Source of the DNA: a virus
Reading direction: 5' to 3' (one strand)
Virus record (IMG/VR): IMGVR_UViG_3300032046_000013
Location: 22,228-86,227 of that record
DNA: 64,000 bases
Below are positions 7,370-16,220 of the stretch, piece by piece. A program made the translations under genes and the position numbers. Positions within the stretch are counted from its first letter, which is position 1. Every line of letters starts with the position of its first letter. Under the pieces are notes generated by a model. That model saw nothing but the letters and a program-made list of their open reading frames with translations. It searched no databases and had not been told where the DNA came from.

Positions 7370-8827
7370 CTACGTAGTATCAGAATAACCCCAGCCGATA
7401 ACATTGACCGTAATTCCCAATATGCCAGCAACGGTAGCCCACCATTCGATCCAATGATTATCCATCAACACGGGAATTATCATCGGGTTTTCGTTGTAGT
7501 ATAGAACCGAACGAACGGTGGCACCTTTGGCGTCCCCGGGTTTGCGAAATTCCACATTGGAAGTTCCGTCATAAGGGTTCCCGCTGAGCATGACTTCCAG
7601 GAAAGCCACAGTCGTTCCCTGGGGCGCAACGGCGGATAAATCCAGGATTTGCCAACCTTCCGAAGATTCAGTTAAGGCCGCATCCAACACCGTGAGAGCA
7701 ATCACGGACTCAGAGAAATCTGGCGGAGGCATTGGCAAGTCGCTTTGATTATGGACCAGATCGGAATACGATGGATAGCGAACATCAAAAGTATCGTCTG
7801 GCAGTAACCCATCTGCTTCAGGAGTGCCCATCACGGTAATTTCTTTGGTATCCTCATTATTGCCCGTGATAGTATATTGATGACCACGAATGATACCGGA
7901 GGTGACAACTACTATCAGATTCTTTAACGAATCGTCTGGATAGCCAGTCACGCTGTAAATGTGGGTGCTTGACACATTAGTAACCGTGTCCTGCGCATAA
8001 ACGCCTTCGTGCTGTAATACGAAACAATTCGGATTTACAGTGCCATGGTAAATCTCAACACAAGTTAATGTATCGAGGCTAAGAATCGGAGTTGAGAAAT
8101 CCATGTTGACCAATATCGGGTTTATCAGATTAAGAACCATGCCTGATTCGACCAGCAATCCATTGGTGCATTCGATTGCTCGATGGTTCGTGTCGACATT
8201 GAGAATCATGGGCAAAACCAGACTCAATATCGGTTTAATGTTCGCTTTTTTACTGATCGCCACCGCCGCGCCAGTATTACCCAAGCCGAATATGCTTTCG
8301 AGGGCATAGATAGTCCCTCCTGAACACAGAAGGGAATTAACGCAGGTGCCACTCATGATTCCCGAAGCCACCACCCGATGAATCAGAATCTGTGCTCCAG
8401 ACCGGACTTCGATCAGGGCTGGTTTATTAACCGTATTGCCGGTCACCATATTTAATAGCGTAAAATATTTGCCTGAACCTGGATCGATGGTAATAAGATT
8501 TACCCCGGTATTGGATGTGCCTACCAGATATGCACCATCTTCAAATTTGAGAATCGCATGATCGTGTGCGGCGGTGATCGATAGGTCCTCGGCGTATTTA
8601 CCAGGACAGACCAGAACCTGGGGCCATTTACCCGAGGCTCGCAAAATGGCTGTGCGGGCCAGACCCTGGGTGATCGTCGGATAATGGTTAAGTTCGTCAT
8701 CGGCCTCGAATGTCGGAGAGACCTCGATGAACGCATCGGAAGGACAACCCCCTGGACCAGGAACTCCCCTGGGACCCCGAGGCCCTTCGGGACCCGAAGT
8801 CAGTTCTGGAATGTTGATAACCGGCAT
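7370..8827 (-). CDS. Tail fibre-like protein with collagen-like segment and beta-helix-like region
   Basis: 485 aa from ATG 8825-8827, overlapping the upstream stop as TGATG; a longer frame to 8896 is rejected. Near the N-terminus is a short Gly-X-Y run (GPEGPRGPRGVPGPGG). The middle (about 80-260) has repeated short hydrophobic strands with Asn/Gly turns (ITAAHDHAILKFEDGAYLVG...), as in parallel beta-helix fibres, and the C-terminal ~100 residues look like a separate beta-domain. Gly-X-Y trimerisation plus a beta-helix is typical of receptor-binding fibres. The stop is 8 nt from the IsrB2 right end. Confidence 0.7.
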   Translation of the reverse strand: MPVINIPELTSGPEGPRGPRGVPGPGGCPSDAFIEVSPTFEADDELNHYPTITQGLARTAILRASGKWPQVLVCPGKYAEDLSITAAHDHAILKFEDGAYLVGTSNTGVNLITIDPGSGKYFTLLNMVTGNTVNKPALIEVRSGAQILIHRVVASGIMSGTCVNSLLCSGGTIYALESIFGLGNTGAAVAISKKANIKPILSLVLPMILNVDTNHRAIECTNGLLVESGMVLNLINPILVNMDFSTPILSLDTLTCVEIYHGTVNPNCFVLQHEGVYAQDTVTNVSSTHIYSVTGYPDDSLKNLIVVVTSGIIRGHQYTITGNNEDTKEITVMGTPEADGLLPDDTFDVRYPSYSDLVHNQSDLPMPPPDFSESVIALTVLDAALTESSEGWQILDLSAVAPQGTTVAFLEVMLSGNPYDGTSNVEFRKPGDAKGATVRSVLYYNENPMIIPVLMDNHWIEWWATVAGILGITVNVIGWGYSDTT

Positions 8828-9228
8828 CACATATTCCTGCCCATGACCTGAATCGAGAAATTGGATGGTGTAACGGCCACGACCCGCATCCGCCATTTCT
8901 GAAGTGCGTAGGAAACGAAGAGGATCGTCGGTTCGGCCTGGCCCGTCACGGCCTGATTAAACGCATCCGTCCGCCATTGGTCATCCAGCCACAGATCGAA
9001 ATAGATGTCGAGATCAACATCGGTCACGACGAATATCGAAAAGGGCAGAAGCACTCCCTCGGACATCAGGATCGGATTGGACGTATAGGTTCCAGCATCC
9101 CTCGCGGCCAAGGGAAAAATCGGTCCACCGTCCATAAAAATCTCAGGCAAGGTTTTATCCTCCTCCTCCACAAAGCGACTCAGGGACCTTAGACTCCTGA
9201 GAGTTTCCGAGAGTCCGAGCGAGCACAT
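8827..9228 (-). CDS. Unknown tail-region protein
   Basis: 133 aa between two virion genes. The first ~25 residues (MCSLGLSETLRSLRSLSRFVEEED) are helical, and the rest is beta-rich (FSIFVVTDVDLDIYFDLWLDDQWR). No family is recognised. Its stop overlaps the start of the fibre gene, so it is probably a small baseplate or fibre-attachment component; this is inference from gene order. The start is uncertain: the given ATG leaves a 51-nt gap upstream. Confidence 0.5.
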   Translation of the reverse strand: MCSLGLSETLRSLRSLSRFVEEEDKTLPEIFMDGGPIFPLAARDAGTYTSNPILMSEGVLLPFSIFVVTDVDLDIYFDLWLDDQWRTDAFNQAVTGQAEPTILFVSYALQKWRMRVVAVTPSNFSIQVMGRNM

Positions 9229-9279
9229 TCAATTTGCTTTCGGTAGCAAATTCTAGGGATATTTTTGCTGAACGAATCA

Positions 9280-10131
9280 TTAAGACATGACTCCTTCAAA
9301 ATACGATTGATATCCTGGAATTAAGCCGATCACCCTGAAAATCCTGAACGGCAATCTCTGGCTCTTGAGTCCGATAGGCTGTGGCGGTGTCGCCTTTTTC
9401 CATCCTTCAATGGCCTGATCCCATGATTGTCGTAATTGGGAAGCCAAAGCCTGGTATCGGGGTCCCCGATCAATGCTCAAGCTATGGCCGTCGGTGTAGC
9501 TCATGGCATTCGCTATTTCCATCCGAGCGCGGCTTTCCAGGGCATAGATCAGGCCCCCGGTCGTTATCAGGTCCTCCGGCACGGTATCAAAACTCAGGGG
9601 CCGGTATTGCGGACCGCGAATCACGATATGATCCAAGGCGTTGGCCAGACAGGTCATCAGGGTGTCGGTCGGCCATTGAAACACAGGCTCATCCAGCCGA
9701 TACCAACTCACCAGATCGTCCATTAGTCGGATGCGCAACTGTGTGATGTAATACTGCAGCATCGTGATCTCGCCGATCTCGATCACGCCTCCGATCAGTA
9801 TTTTCAGGTTCCGGCCCTGATAAGTCAGATCACCCGTGAATTCGATTCGATACAGGCCGAACTCCATGAAGGACGGAAGAAAACTGATGCTGTAGCGACC
9901 AGTTCCCAGATGTTCAAGAATTACTGACCCGCCTTCGGCCAGGGTTCCGCTTACCAGTTGGAGATTCAGAACGACTTCGCCCTCGCGGAGGACCCGGGCG
10001 CGAGGGTTATCCACGTCCGCGAGATTGGATTGCGGATCACGGAAGCTAACCCGGATTGAAATCAGGGCTTGCTTCTTCTGCTCCCGCACCTCATTGGGTA
10101 GGGTTGCCCCGAACTCGAAGACTCGGGCCAC
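9280..10131 (-). CDS. Unknown structural protein (beta domain plus helical C-terminus)
   Basis: 283 aa. The N-terminal half is beta-rich (ALISIRVSFRDPQSNLADVDNPRARVLREG...GRYSISFLP), similar in style to Ig-like phage domains. The C-terminal half is more helical (ITQLRIRLMDDLVSWYRLDEPVFQWP...). No family is named with confidence. It lies between the capsid genes and the fibre/tail genes, so a neck or tail-connector role is plausible. The start follows the upstream stop by 8 nt with AGGAGATGC before the ATG. Confidence 0.6.
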   Translation of the reverse strand: MARVFEFGATLPNEVREQKKQALISIRVSFRDPQSNLADVDNPRARVLREGEVVLNLQLVSGTLAEGGSVILEHLGTGRYSISFLPSFMEFGLYRIEFTGDLTYQGRNLKILIGGVIEIGEITMLQYYITQLRIRLMDDLVSWYRLDEPVFQWPTDTLMTCLANALDHIVIRGPQYRPLSFDTVPEDLITTGGLIYALESRARMEIANAMSYTDGHSLSIDRGPRYQALASQLRQSWDQAIEGWKKATPPQPIGLKSQRLPFRIFRVIGLIPGYQSYFEGVMS

Positions 10132-10139
10132 AGCATCTC

Positions 10140-10622
10140 CTATCGAGCACCGGACCCGATCTGGGTAGCACGGTCTTCTTCCTCAGCTTGCCTCTTCACC
10201 TCTTCCAACCGAATGTCATATTCATTATCGACCGTCGGGTCTGCGAACTCGTTCATCTCTTTACCGCGTTGCCGTATCACCCCGGCTGGACTGGAAACCG
10301 GATTCCCGGGAACCGGCTCGCCCACTTCCAACTCGACCAAGAACTTGCGTTCGATGAAATCGCGGATCGCCCGGGACTTCAATAGTTGCTCATCCGTGTA
10401 GTAGGCCCCGAGGTCTTTGGTCTCGTGCGGTTCCAGTGTCTCGAAACTCACCATCTGGCCCAGGGCGTTCTGGGTGCCGAGGTCACCGAGGAACAACCGG
10501 GTGTCGGTCATGTTCTTGAACCGCCGCCGCCCCGTGGTGCTGGCCTTCTCGGGTTGAGTATCGAATAACTTTTTCGGTGTCCCGGTAATCCCCTCGTTTC
10601 GGTCGCCTGCTTGCTCGCTCAT
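10140..10622 (-). CDS. Unknown capsid-region protein
   Basis: 160 aa from ATG 10620-10622 (MSEQAGDRNEGITGTPKKL), with GGAGGGATGAA upstream and an ATGA overlap with the preceding gene. A longer frame (259 codons) extends into that gene in another frame and is rejected. The sequence is polar and helical with no recognisable domain. It sits in the head-to-tail gene order two genes after the major capsid protein, so a head-completion or decoration role is possible. Confidence 0.55.
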   Translation of the reverse strand: MSEQAGDRNEGITGTPKKLFDTQPEKASTTGRRRFKNMTDTRLFLGDLGTQNALGQMVSFETLEPHETKDLGAYYTDEQLLKSRAIRDFIERKFLVELEVGEPVPGNPVSSPAGVIRQRGKEMNEFADPTVDNEYDIRLEEVKRQAEEEDRATQIGSGAR

Positions 10623-10969
10623 TTCATCCCTCCTGTTTTTCTGCGTCCCCTTCCGGGAACGGTTTCCGCATCGGTGCGGCTCACCCCGAATAGTGCCGTC
10701 GATGACGGCGGTTCGGGAATCTCTGGTTCTGGCAAAGGAACTGGTGGTTCTGCTGGATTTGATGTTGACACTCTCCCAAGAGGTATGGTGCCTCCTTGAT
10801 TGCTTGGCCCATAACCATCGGTCGGCGGTCGATGTGGCGGAGACACTGACTGAGCGACCATACACAGAGCCAATGCCTTGTCCAAATCGGTGAATCGCCG
10901 CAGTTCTGCCGGTGTCCAATTTTGGAGATCAATCCATCCGTTCGGACTGAGACTGATCTTTTCCCGAGA
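10619..10969 (-). pseudogene. Gene remnant, 5' end replaced by an IS-type relic
   Basis: The C-terminal ~110 residues (WIDLQNWTPAELRRFTDLDKALALCMVAQ, then a Pro-rich tail ending GRRKTGGMK) look like real protein and are coupled by ATGA to the next gene. Upstream, the frame runs into sequence with an IS-end hairpin and an omega-RNA-like region (10972 onward), so the original start is lost or replaced. A functional short protein from an internal start cannot be excluded. No family is recognised. Confidence 0.45.
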
Positions 10970-10971
10970 CG

Positions 10972-11170
10972 GTTTGACACTCCCCACGGCTAAAGCCGGG
11001 AGATTCTTCAGAGGCATGATGCCTCCAAACGGCTCTGCCCGAGCCTCAAGGCGCAGGGCGTTGCCCTCGGTATCTGAGCGGCGATTCCGGTCAAGCCCTG
11101 GTGGCGAGTTCAGAACCAACTTCGCCACCGTCACGTTGGTAAAAATTGTGCCTTTATCCAGATCAACCAT
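10972..11170 (-). mobile_element. Orphan IS200/IS605-type right-end / omega-RNA-like relic
   Basis: On the minus strand a hairpin of CTCCCGGCTTTAGCC type closes with GTGGGGAGTGTCAA, the form often seen at the 3' end of tnpB elements. About 170 nt of structured-looking GC-rich sequence without a tnpB gene lies before it. It may be what is left of a tnpB element, or a solo guide-RNA unit. The adjacent sequence that would act as guide begins ACCGTCTCGGGAAAAG. It differs in type from the four 37-nt right ends elsewhere in the window. Identification is from memory of such ends, so only moderate. Confidence 0.45.
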
Positions 11171-11220
11171 CGAAAGGGAGGGGCGGGGTCTCACACCGCC
11201 GCCCGCTCCCGTTCCTTTCG
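11171..11220 (-). terminator. Long GC-rich stem-loop downstream of the capsid gene
   Basis: CGAAAGG (11171-11177) pairs with CCTTTCG (11214-11220), and GC-rich inner arms (GGGCGG with CCGCCC) extend the stem. It lies 16 nt after the major capsid protein stop on the minus strand. There is no T-tract, so it may act as an mRNA-stabilising or processing hairpin rather than a classic terminator. Confidence 0.4.
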
Positions 11221-11235
11221 TGTCCTGATCACCGA

Positions 11236-12177
11236 TTAGGCGATGATGCTATGGGTCATCTTGGCCACGCCGTTGGCGCAGGTGATGGCCAAGCCGATCA
11301 GTTCGTAGCCCACGAGACCCAGGCGCAGATTCTTCGGATCATCCGCCGGGATCACGTCCACGTCTTTACGGATCGGCATCCATCCGCAGAACTTCGGAGT
11401 CGCCAGGACAAAGACTCGGCCCGCAGTGATCTGGTCCGACACGTAGTAGTCGGCTCCCCAGTGGGAACCCAGGTAGCCAGATTCCCGGACTTCCTGCATT
11501 CCGACCTGGTCCAGGTCCTGGAAAGTCCAACGCCGGATGCCTTGGGTGCCGTAGGGACTCATCAGAACTGCCGCTGGCACGAGCCGGTGCCGTTCCACCT
11601 CGGTAAAGAGCCGAGCCAGATGGTCCCGGTCCATGTAGGTGCTACTGGTGATCGCCGTGTTGTTGATCGTCGAGGCGGTATTCAAGGCACCGAACCCGAT
11701 GAGGTCCTCCCGGAGTTCCATCCCCTCGATCAGCCGGTCCTTGGCACGGTCCAAGGCCCGGAAACGCCGGGTGTAGAGTTCCCGGTAGGGAATCTGCGGA
11801 GTCGCCACGATCTCGAACGGTTCGACCTCTATGCGGGCACCCTTCATCTCGACCATCCGGTTGGTCCCGAATCGTCCGACCTTGACCGCCGGAACGTCCG
11901 GCAAGTCCTTGTCGTAGATCAGGGGCACGCCGTCCGGCATCTGCTCGATCACCACGAACTTCCGAAAGATGCCCTTGTAGTCGAGTTTGGTGCGAACCGG
12001 GTTGGCCATGTTCGCTGCGATCTTCCGCAGTCCCATCTCCGACTGCATGACCCGGGACAGCGCGGCCTCTTTCTGCATCAGCCGCTGGGCCTGTTGAACT
12101 CGGCCCTGGTGGGTCGAGTAATCGGGATGATACGACCGCCGATTCACGGTAGTTACGGGGGCACTTTGAGTTTTCAT
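11236..12177 (-). CDS. Major capsid protein (HK97-fold)
   Basis: 313 aa. The N-terminal ~65 residues are helical and basic, then NPVRTKLDYKGIFRKFVVIEQ opens the E-loop/P-domain region. IPYRELYTRRFRALDRAKDRLIEGMELRED is the long spine helix, and the later TPKFCGWMPIRKDVDVIP and LIGLAITCANGVAKM segments fit the A-domain. Length, order and position (flanked by a small structural gene and a scaffold-like gene) fit HK97-fold capsid proteins of large myoviruses. It forms the capsid lattice. ATG start with AGGAGGTG upstream, the strong RBS expected for the most abundant virion protein. Confidence 0.85.
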   Translation of the reverse strand: MKTQSAPVTTVNRRSYHPDYSTHQGRVQQAQRLMQKEAALSRVMQSEMGLRKIAANMANPVRTKLDYKGIFRKFVVIEQMPDGVPLIYDKDLPDVPAVKVGRFGTNRMVEMKGARIEVEPFEIVATPQIPYRELYTRRFRALDRAKDRLIEGMELREDLIGFGALNTASTINNTAITSSTYMDRDHLARLFTEVERHRLVPAAVLMSPYGTQGIRRWTFQDLDQVGMQEVRESGYLGSHWGADYYVSDQITAGRVFVLATPKFCGWMPIRKDVDVIPADDPKNLRLGLVGYELIGLAITCANGVAKMTHSIIA

Positions 12178-12189
12178 CTGTTCACCTCC

Positions 12190-12669
12190 TTATATCAAGA
12201 TCGGGGCCTGGTAAACGTCCAGGGCGGTCGGGGTTGAGGACGGCAGGCCGTCGCCACTGACGATCTTGAGATATGCGGACTTGCCGGTGCCGTTGTCGTT
12301 GTCCCACAGACCATCGGCTCCGACATACAGCGGATCATTCAGGCTGTAAGTCCCGCCAGTCGGAGTCTCGGTCCACGGGGTCGTCCCGTCGGCCTCGGGG
12401 ATCAATCGAAGTTTGTTGCAACCGAAGATCACGGTGCAGATCAGGCTATCCGTCTGCACTGTCTCCGCGATCTGGATGTCGCCCTTCAGATCATACACCG
12501 AGTTGTTTTGGAACACCCCGATGATGTCATCCGAAGTGGCGAGTTTGGCGCCGGAGGCTCCGAGTTTCGCCGGGGACCCGCCGTAATACGGGTTGGACGC
12601 CGCATCAGCGGCGTCCAGGGCGATTTCCCCGTCTTTGAAGCCACCCCACTGAAGGATGTCAACTGACAT
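12190..12669 (-). CDS. Small head protein (decoration-like)
   Basis: 159 aa from ATG 12667-12669 (MSVDILQWGGFKDGEIALD); an upstream in-frame extension to 12726 is rejected because it overlaps the preceding gene. The composition is Gly, Asp and Ser rich and beta-sheet-like with many short strands, as in capsid decoration or head-stabilising proteins. It lies directly before the major capsid gene in transcription order (12 nt apart), the usual place for such a protein. Function inferred from position and composition. Confidence 0.65.
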   Translation of the reverse strand: MSVDILQWGGFKDGEIALDAADAASNPYYGGSPAKLGASGAKLATSDDIIGVFQNNSVYDLKGDIQIAETVQTDSLICTVIFGCNKLRLIPEADGTTPWTETPTGGTYSLNDPLYVGADGLWDNDNGTGKSAYLKIVSGDGLPSSTPTALDVYQAPILI

Positions 12670-12722
12670 GTTTTTCTGCTCTCTATTCTGTGCTCGTCGC
12701 TGAGCACGGTCTGGTTCCCATT

Positions 12723-14942
12723 TCAATCATCCCACATGCTTTCCAGCGAATCCGTGAGTTCATCGCCGCCTTGAACCAACGGCAGATGTTGCGCGGTCTT
12801 TTTCAACCCCTGGACCGGCACGGGCCGGATGTCCTTGGCCATTGCCGCCACGTGCTCGAACTCCCCGGAAGTCATTTTCACGTAGTTTGCCACCTTTTCC
12901 GGTATCTCCATCTGGTCGATCTGCCCTTTTTCCAGAAGCAAGATAGCGACCTTCAGGGCCGGGCCTACCCGGGCTAACCGCTGATTTCTCGCCTCGATTT
13001 CGGCACTGAGCGCGGATGCGACTTTCAATACCGGAATCGCTTCGGCCAGACAACGATTAGCCAACTTCACGGCCTGTCCGATTTTCGCCCGATGCTCTTT
13101 AATCCCCGCCTTGTTTGGGCGGATTTTCATCAGGCTTTCGATCTGATCCCCCACTGTCTTCGTATTGACCATCAGGCCACTGATGGCCGAGGTCAAGTTC
13201 TTGGTGGTGGATTTCAGGGCCGCGTCTTTTTTCCACGAACTGGCCAATGCCCGTAGCTGATCATGCGTTCCGTCGAGGATTTTCAGCCGGGCCACGATTC
13301 CTTTTTTCTCCGCCGAGGTCATGGCCGTGGTGCCCGCCACATCCTCCCGATGTTCGGCATTCAGATAGGCATCGGCGGAGTTCGCCACTTGCTGGGTCTC
13401 GGGCGAGGTCAGGGAAGTATCCGAGCCTTGGGAAATTTCATCTGGTGTTCGGGTTCCCGCATCCGGGCCTGTGTATTCCGGGTGTTCGCCTGCGGGAACC
13501 GAAGCCGCGCCGGGATCGAGTTTCCGGTCCTCGGCCATCCGCAGATACCGCTGGAATTCCCGAACGGCTTTCCGATACTGGGCATTGGAAACCCGGATGG
13601 ATCGCGCATGTTTGCGTCCGATCTCCTGAACCGCTTTTTCAAATGTCAAGCCCGAGGCTATGCGCTTTTTGACCTCGGCCAAAGCCGAAGCCATGATTTT
13701 ATGGACAAACACTTTGGTGGATTCCACTTGTTTCCACCGACGATGTATGACCGATGCCTCGATTTGGTGTCGGACGTGCGCCTGATCCATCCCGGAGATC
13801 TGGAGTTTTTTCGCCTGTTTGATCATCGCCCTTCGATAGGCCCCCTTCATTTGCGCATAATCCGTATCCGAGGCCCCACCGAACTCCTGGGGCATTCGCG
13901 CTTTCGGCGTTGAAGGTGATCCAGTCCGAGCCTCCTGGGCCAGAGCCTGATCCGGGTCAGGACTTCGGGTCATGTCCGGGATATCGACCGCCGCATGGGG
14001 CACCTTGGGATTTGGTTCATTCGAGGCCGGGGTTCCCACATCGGCCCCGGTCTTGTTAGTGCGACCCATCGTTCGGGTTCCGCTACCTGATCGTTTACCG
14101 CCCTGGGATTCCAACGCCTGGATCGCGGATTGGGGATCGCCAAAATCATCAGACGGGCCAACCCGACTCATGGTCTTGGTATCGTAATATCCGACCGAAC
14201 CATCGCCTTGGACTATCGCTGTCAGGCCATCGGGCATCAGGTAACTTCCGTGAACTGTTGCTTGCTTGGCTCCGATGGTCGGAATCTCGGCCTTCTCTGC
14301 CACATCGGTCAAGGCTTTTAACACTTCCTGCTCGGTTTTCACCTGATCTGCCCGGGTTCTAATCTCCTCCTGGATGATCGCATCGGTGCCACCGCTGGGT
14401 TTGCCCGGGGCCGCTACCGGGGTTTCTGCCGGTTCTTCAGCTTCTTCTTTCGGCGCGGGTTCGCCCCCCAGTTCCGGTCCCTCGGCTGGTCTCTGGCCTG
14501 GCCCAGTGGGTTCGCCCTGGGCTTCTTTGGCCATCAGGTGCAGGGCCTCGGCATTGGCCGTGGCCACGGCGGTGATCGCTTGCACTTGCCGCTTCTTCAC
14601 GGCCAGAGTGTAATTGATGTCGGTTTCCTGCTTGGCCGTCTGCACCTGGGACCCGCCCATGCTGGCCACGGGCGGTGCTCCAGGTTCCCGAGTCTCCTGG
14701 GCCTGGGCCGCCACGGCCTGAGTCTGGGTTCCGTAATCCCCTGCGTCGTGCTGAGTCTGGATGTTCGACGCGGCCCGCACGTCCCCGCTTTCGGTTTGGG
14801 CCGTTTTTACTCCCGTTTTGATTCCCGCTTCCGCAGACTTCGCTTCCGCCGTCTTCATTTGTTCCTCCTGCAAGCCGAGTATTTTCCCAAGTTTCTTGAA
14901 TGATCGGCCAAGTGCGGCCTGACTCCGATCAACATTCTCCGC
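12723..14942 (-). CDS. Large helical capsid-interior or scaffold-like protein
   Basis: 739 aa from ATG 14940-14942 (MAENVDRSQAALGRSFKKL), with GGGAGGCAGAGC upstream. The N-terminal third is Ala, Gln and Glu rich, helical and low in complexity. Near residues 240-320 lies a GDGSVGYYD module (TVHGSYLMPDGLTAIVQGDG) also found twice in the 1538-aa protein at 26.5-31.1 kb. The C-terminal half is long charged helices. Position before the capsid gene and composition suggest a scaffold or internal core protein; no protease signature was seen. The shared module links it to the packaging-region giants. Confidence 0.6.
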   Translation of the reverse strand, partial: AENVDRSQAALGRSFKKLGKILGLQEEQMKTAEAKSAEAGIKTGVKTAQTESGDVRAASNIQTQHDAGDYGTQTQAVAAQAQETREPGAPPVASMGGSQVQTAKQETDINYTLAVKKRQVQAITAVATANAEALHLMAKEAQGEPTGPGQRPAEGPELGGEPAPKEEAEEPAETPVAAPGKPSGGTDAIIQEEIRTRADQVKTEQEVLKALTDVAEKAEIPTIGAKQATVHGSYLMPDGLTAIVQGDGSVGYYDTKTMSRVGPSDDFGDPQSAIQALESQGGKRSGSGTRTMGRTNKTGADVGTPASNEPNPKVPHAAVDIPDMTRSPDPDQALAQEARTGSPSTPKARMPQEFGGASDTDYAQMKGAYRRAMIKQAKKLQISGMDQAHVRHQIEASVIHRRWKQVESTKVFVHKIMASALAEVKKRIASGLTFEKAVQEIGRKHARSIRVSNAQYRKAVREFQRYLRMAEDRKLDPGAASVPAGEHPEYTGPDAGTRTPDEISQGSDTSLTSPETQQVANSADAYLNAEHREDVAGTTAMTSAEKKGIVARLKILDGTHDQLRALASSWKKDAALKSTTKNLTSAISGLMVNTKTVGDQIESLMKIRPNKAGIKEHRAKIGQAVKLANRCLAEAIPVLKVASALSAEIEARNQRLARVGPALKVAILLLEKGQIDQMEIPEKVANYVKMTSGEFEHVAAMAKDIRPVPVQGLKKTAQHLPLVQGGDELTDSLESMWDD

Positions 14943-15753
14943 CATGCTCTGCCTCCCCATCGAGTTGCTGGCCCAGCCGCTCAATCAAATGCGCCCAAAA
15001 CATTTTCCCATGTTCTGTCCGATCTTCAGCGGCGATCTTCCACAACGCACCATAGAGCCGATCCCCGGCGATCCAGAGTCCGACCGGGGTTTGCCTCAGA
15101 CCGGATGACGCGAGTTTGGCCAAGATTTTGGCGTTCTGATCCGCTCCCTCCGAGGTGGTGATGATAGAATTTTCAAAGAACACTACGCCCCGGTTCAGTT
15201 CCACCGCTTTTTTTTGTTGGAAATTCGTCGACGCATCGCAGATCATGGTGCCGCGTTTCGGAGGTCTGATGTGATCGCAGAAGTCCTGGGGCATGGCCGC
15301 GACGTTCCCACAGACGTTGCATACCGAGGTCGTGCACCAGGCTCCCATCGAAGTGTCGGTGATCCGCTGTTCCTGTATGGCCCGTTCGATCCCCGGTCGC
15401 CGGGACTCCGCGAGTTTCCGGTCCACGGCCATCAGGACCTTGACGTAATTCTGAGGCGTGTAAACCGCATCCGGGTTTGACCCGATCTTCAGGGATTCGT
15501 CCCAGTTCTCGTGATCCAGGCAGGCCCAGGAATCGACGAAAGTTCGGTAAGCAAGTTTCAGTTCTGCCCGCTCGAAGGCATCGTGATTTTCGTTCGAGCC
15601 GAAATCTTCCCAAGCTGACACTGCCCAGCTCTCAATATAGAAATTTTCTTCTGGATTCAGGGAAAAGCGAATAGCACTTTCTTTGAGTAGGCCCTGGACT
15701 TCGGCCTCGGGCCGGAGCCATAATTGATGGGATCGGGCAAATTTGAAAAACAT
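14929..15753 (-). CDS. Conserved capsid-assembly-region protein with Cys-rich motif
   Basis: 274 aa. Around residues 137-160 is SMGAWCTTSVCNVCGNVAAMPQDFCDHI, with four Cys and a final His in zinc-binding spacing. I recall similar C-x4-C-x2-C...CxHI motifs in head-region proteins of large phages, but not a proven role. The N-terminal half contains long amphipathic helices (KLAYRTFVDSWACLDHENWDE). It lies just upstream of the scaffold-like gene and overlaps it by 14 nt. Likely an internal head, core or protease-related protein; no catalytic triad is evident. Confidence 0.6.
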   Translation of the reverse strand: MFFKFARSHQLWLRPEAEVQGLLKESAIRFSLNPEENFYIESWAVSAWEDFGSNENHDAFERAELKLAYRTFVDSWACLDHENWDESLKIGSNPDAVYTPQNYVKVLMAVDRKLAESRRPGIERAIQEQRITDTSMGAWCTTSVCNVCGNVAAMPQDFCDHIRPPKRGTMICDASTNFQQKKAVELNRGVVFFENSIITTSEGADQNAKILAKLASSGLRQTPVGLWIAGDRLYGALWKIAAEDRTEHGKMFWAHLIERLGQQLDGEAEHGGEC

Positions 15754-15992
15754 CAGAATTCCCGCAGAGCTTCGGTCAACAAGTCATCTGCACGGTGCGT
15801 TCCCGCACTCCGAATTCGGTTCAGCACCGAGGCTAGAAGTTGAGCCAGTTCCTGGCGTTCATCCTGGGTCGGGGCCACGGCCAGCCGGTTGTAAATTTCG
15901 GTCTGGAGCGTGCGCAGGGCTTCGACTGATGGAGTTTCTTCCCCGCTAAGGTCTGTCCAGGTTCGCCAAAGAGTCGCAAAATCTTGAGCCAT
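15753..15992 (-). CDS. Small helical protein, first gene of the head operon
   Basis: 79 aa from ATG 15990-15992 (MAQDFATLWRTWTDLSGEE). A TTG at 16017-16019 would add nine residues but lies inside the 49-nt repeat. Fully helical and charged, with no family recognised. It is the first gene read leftwards from the divergent region, only 3 nt downstream of repeat copy A, so its message may be almost leaderless. Its stop touches the start of the next gene. Confidence 0.6.
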   Translation of the reverse strand: MAQDFATLWRTWTDLSGEETPSVEALRTLQTEIYNRLAVAPTQDERQELAQLLASVLNRIRSAGTHRADDLLTEALREF

Positions 15993-15995
15993 CAC

Positions 15996-16044
15996 AAGAG
16001 ATTCGTTTTGACGAATCAAATTTGTTTCATTGAGGTTAAAAATC
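15996..16044 (-). promoter_or_regulatory. 49-nt duplicated control element, copy A
   Basis: 48 of 49 bases match copy B at 46573-46621. Read on the minus strand it begins GATTTTTAACCTCAATG and ends in a perfect 7-bp stem, GATTCGT-CAAA-ACGAATC, followed by TCTT. It sits just upstream of the first head gene. Candidate roles are a phage-specific late promoter or a 5' mRNA hairpin. No clear sigma70 -10 box is seen at a sensible distance. Confidence 0.6.
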
Positions 16045-16220
16045 GTATGAAAAAGTTTAAGGCCTTATGCCCGTTTTGGACACTTTTTGCGCATTTTAGT
16101 CCAGTTTGGGGAACTTTGGCAGATCGGACAAAAACTTTATTTGTTAGCTAGATGAAGCACTTACGACCAATTTGGGCTACTTTGGCCCACTTTGGCACAG
16201 AAAAAGCATAGTTTGGAGGT
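16045..16220. other. Divergent intergenic region with TTTGG-rich repeats
   Basis: Between the leftward head operon and the rightward early block. It contains several CCANTTTGGG/CACTTTGGC-like words (near 16100-16115, 16170-16200 and 16211), which could be repressor or activator sites. No consensus promoter pair stood out for the rightward genes, although one must lie here. Confidence 0.4.

Noticed and set aside
11171-11220. Classic Rho-independent terminator
   Set aside because: The stem is real but no T-run follows; kept only as a stem-loop with low confidence.
11146-12237. Long plus-strand frame opposite the capsid gene
   Set aside because: Complement of a strongly supported gene; composition (His, Arg, Leu rich) is typical of antisense frames.
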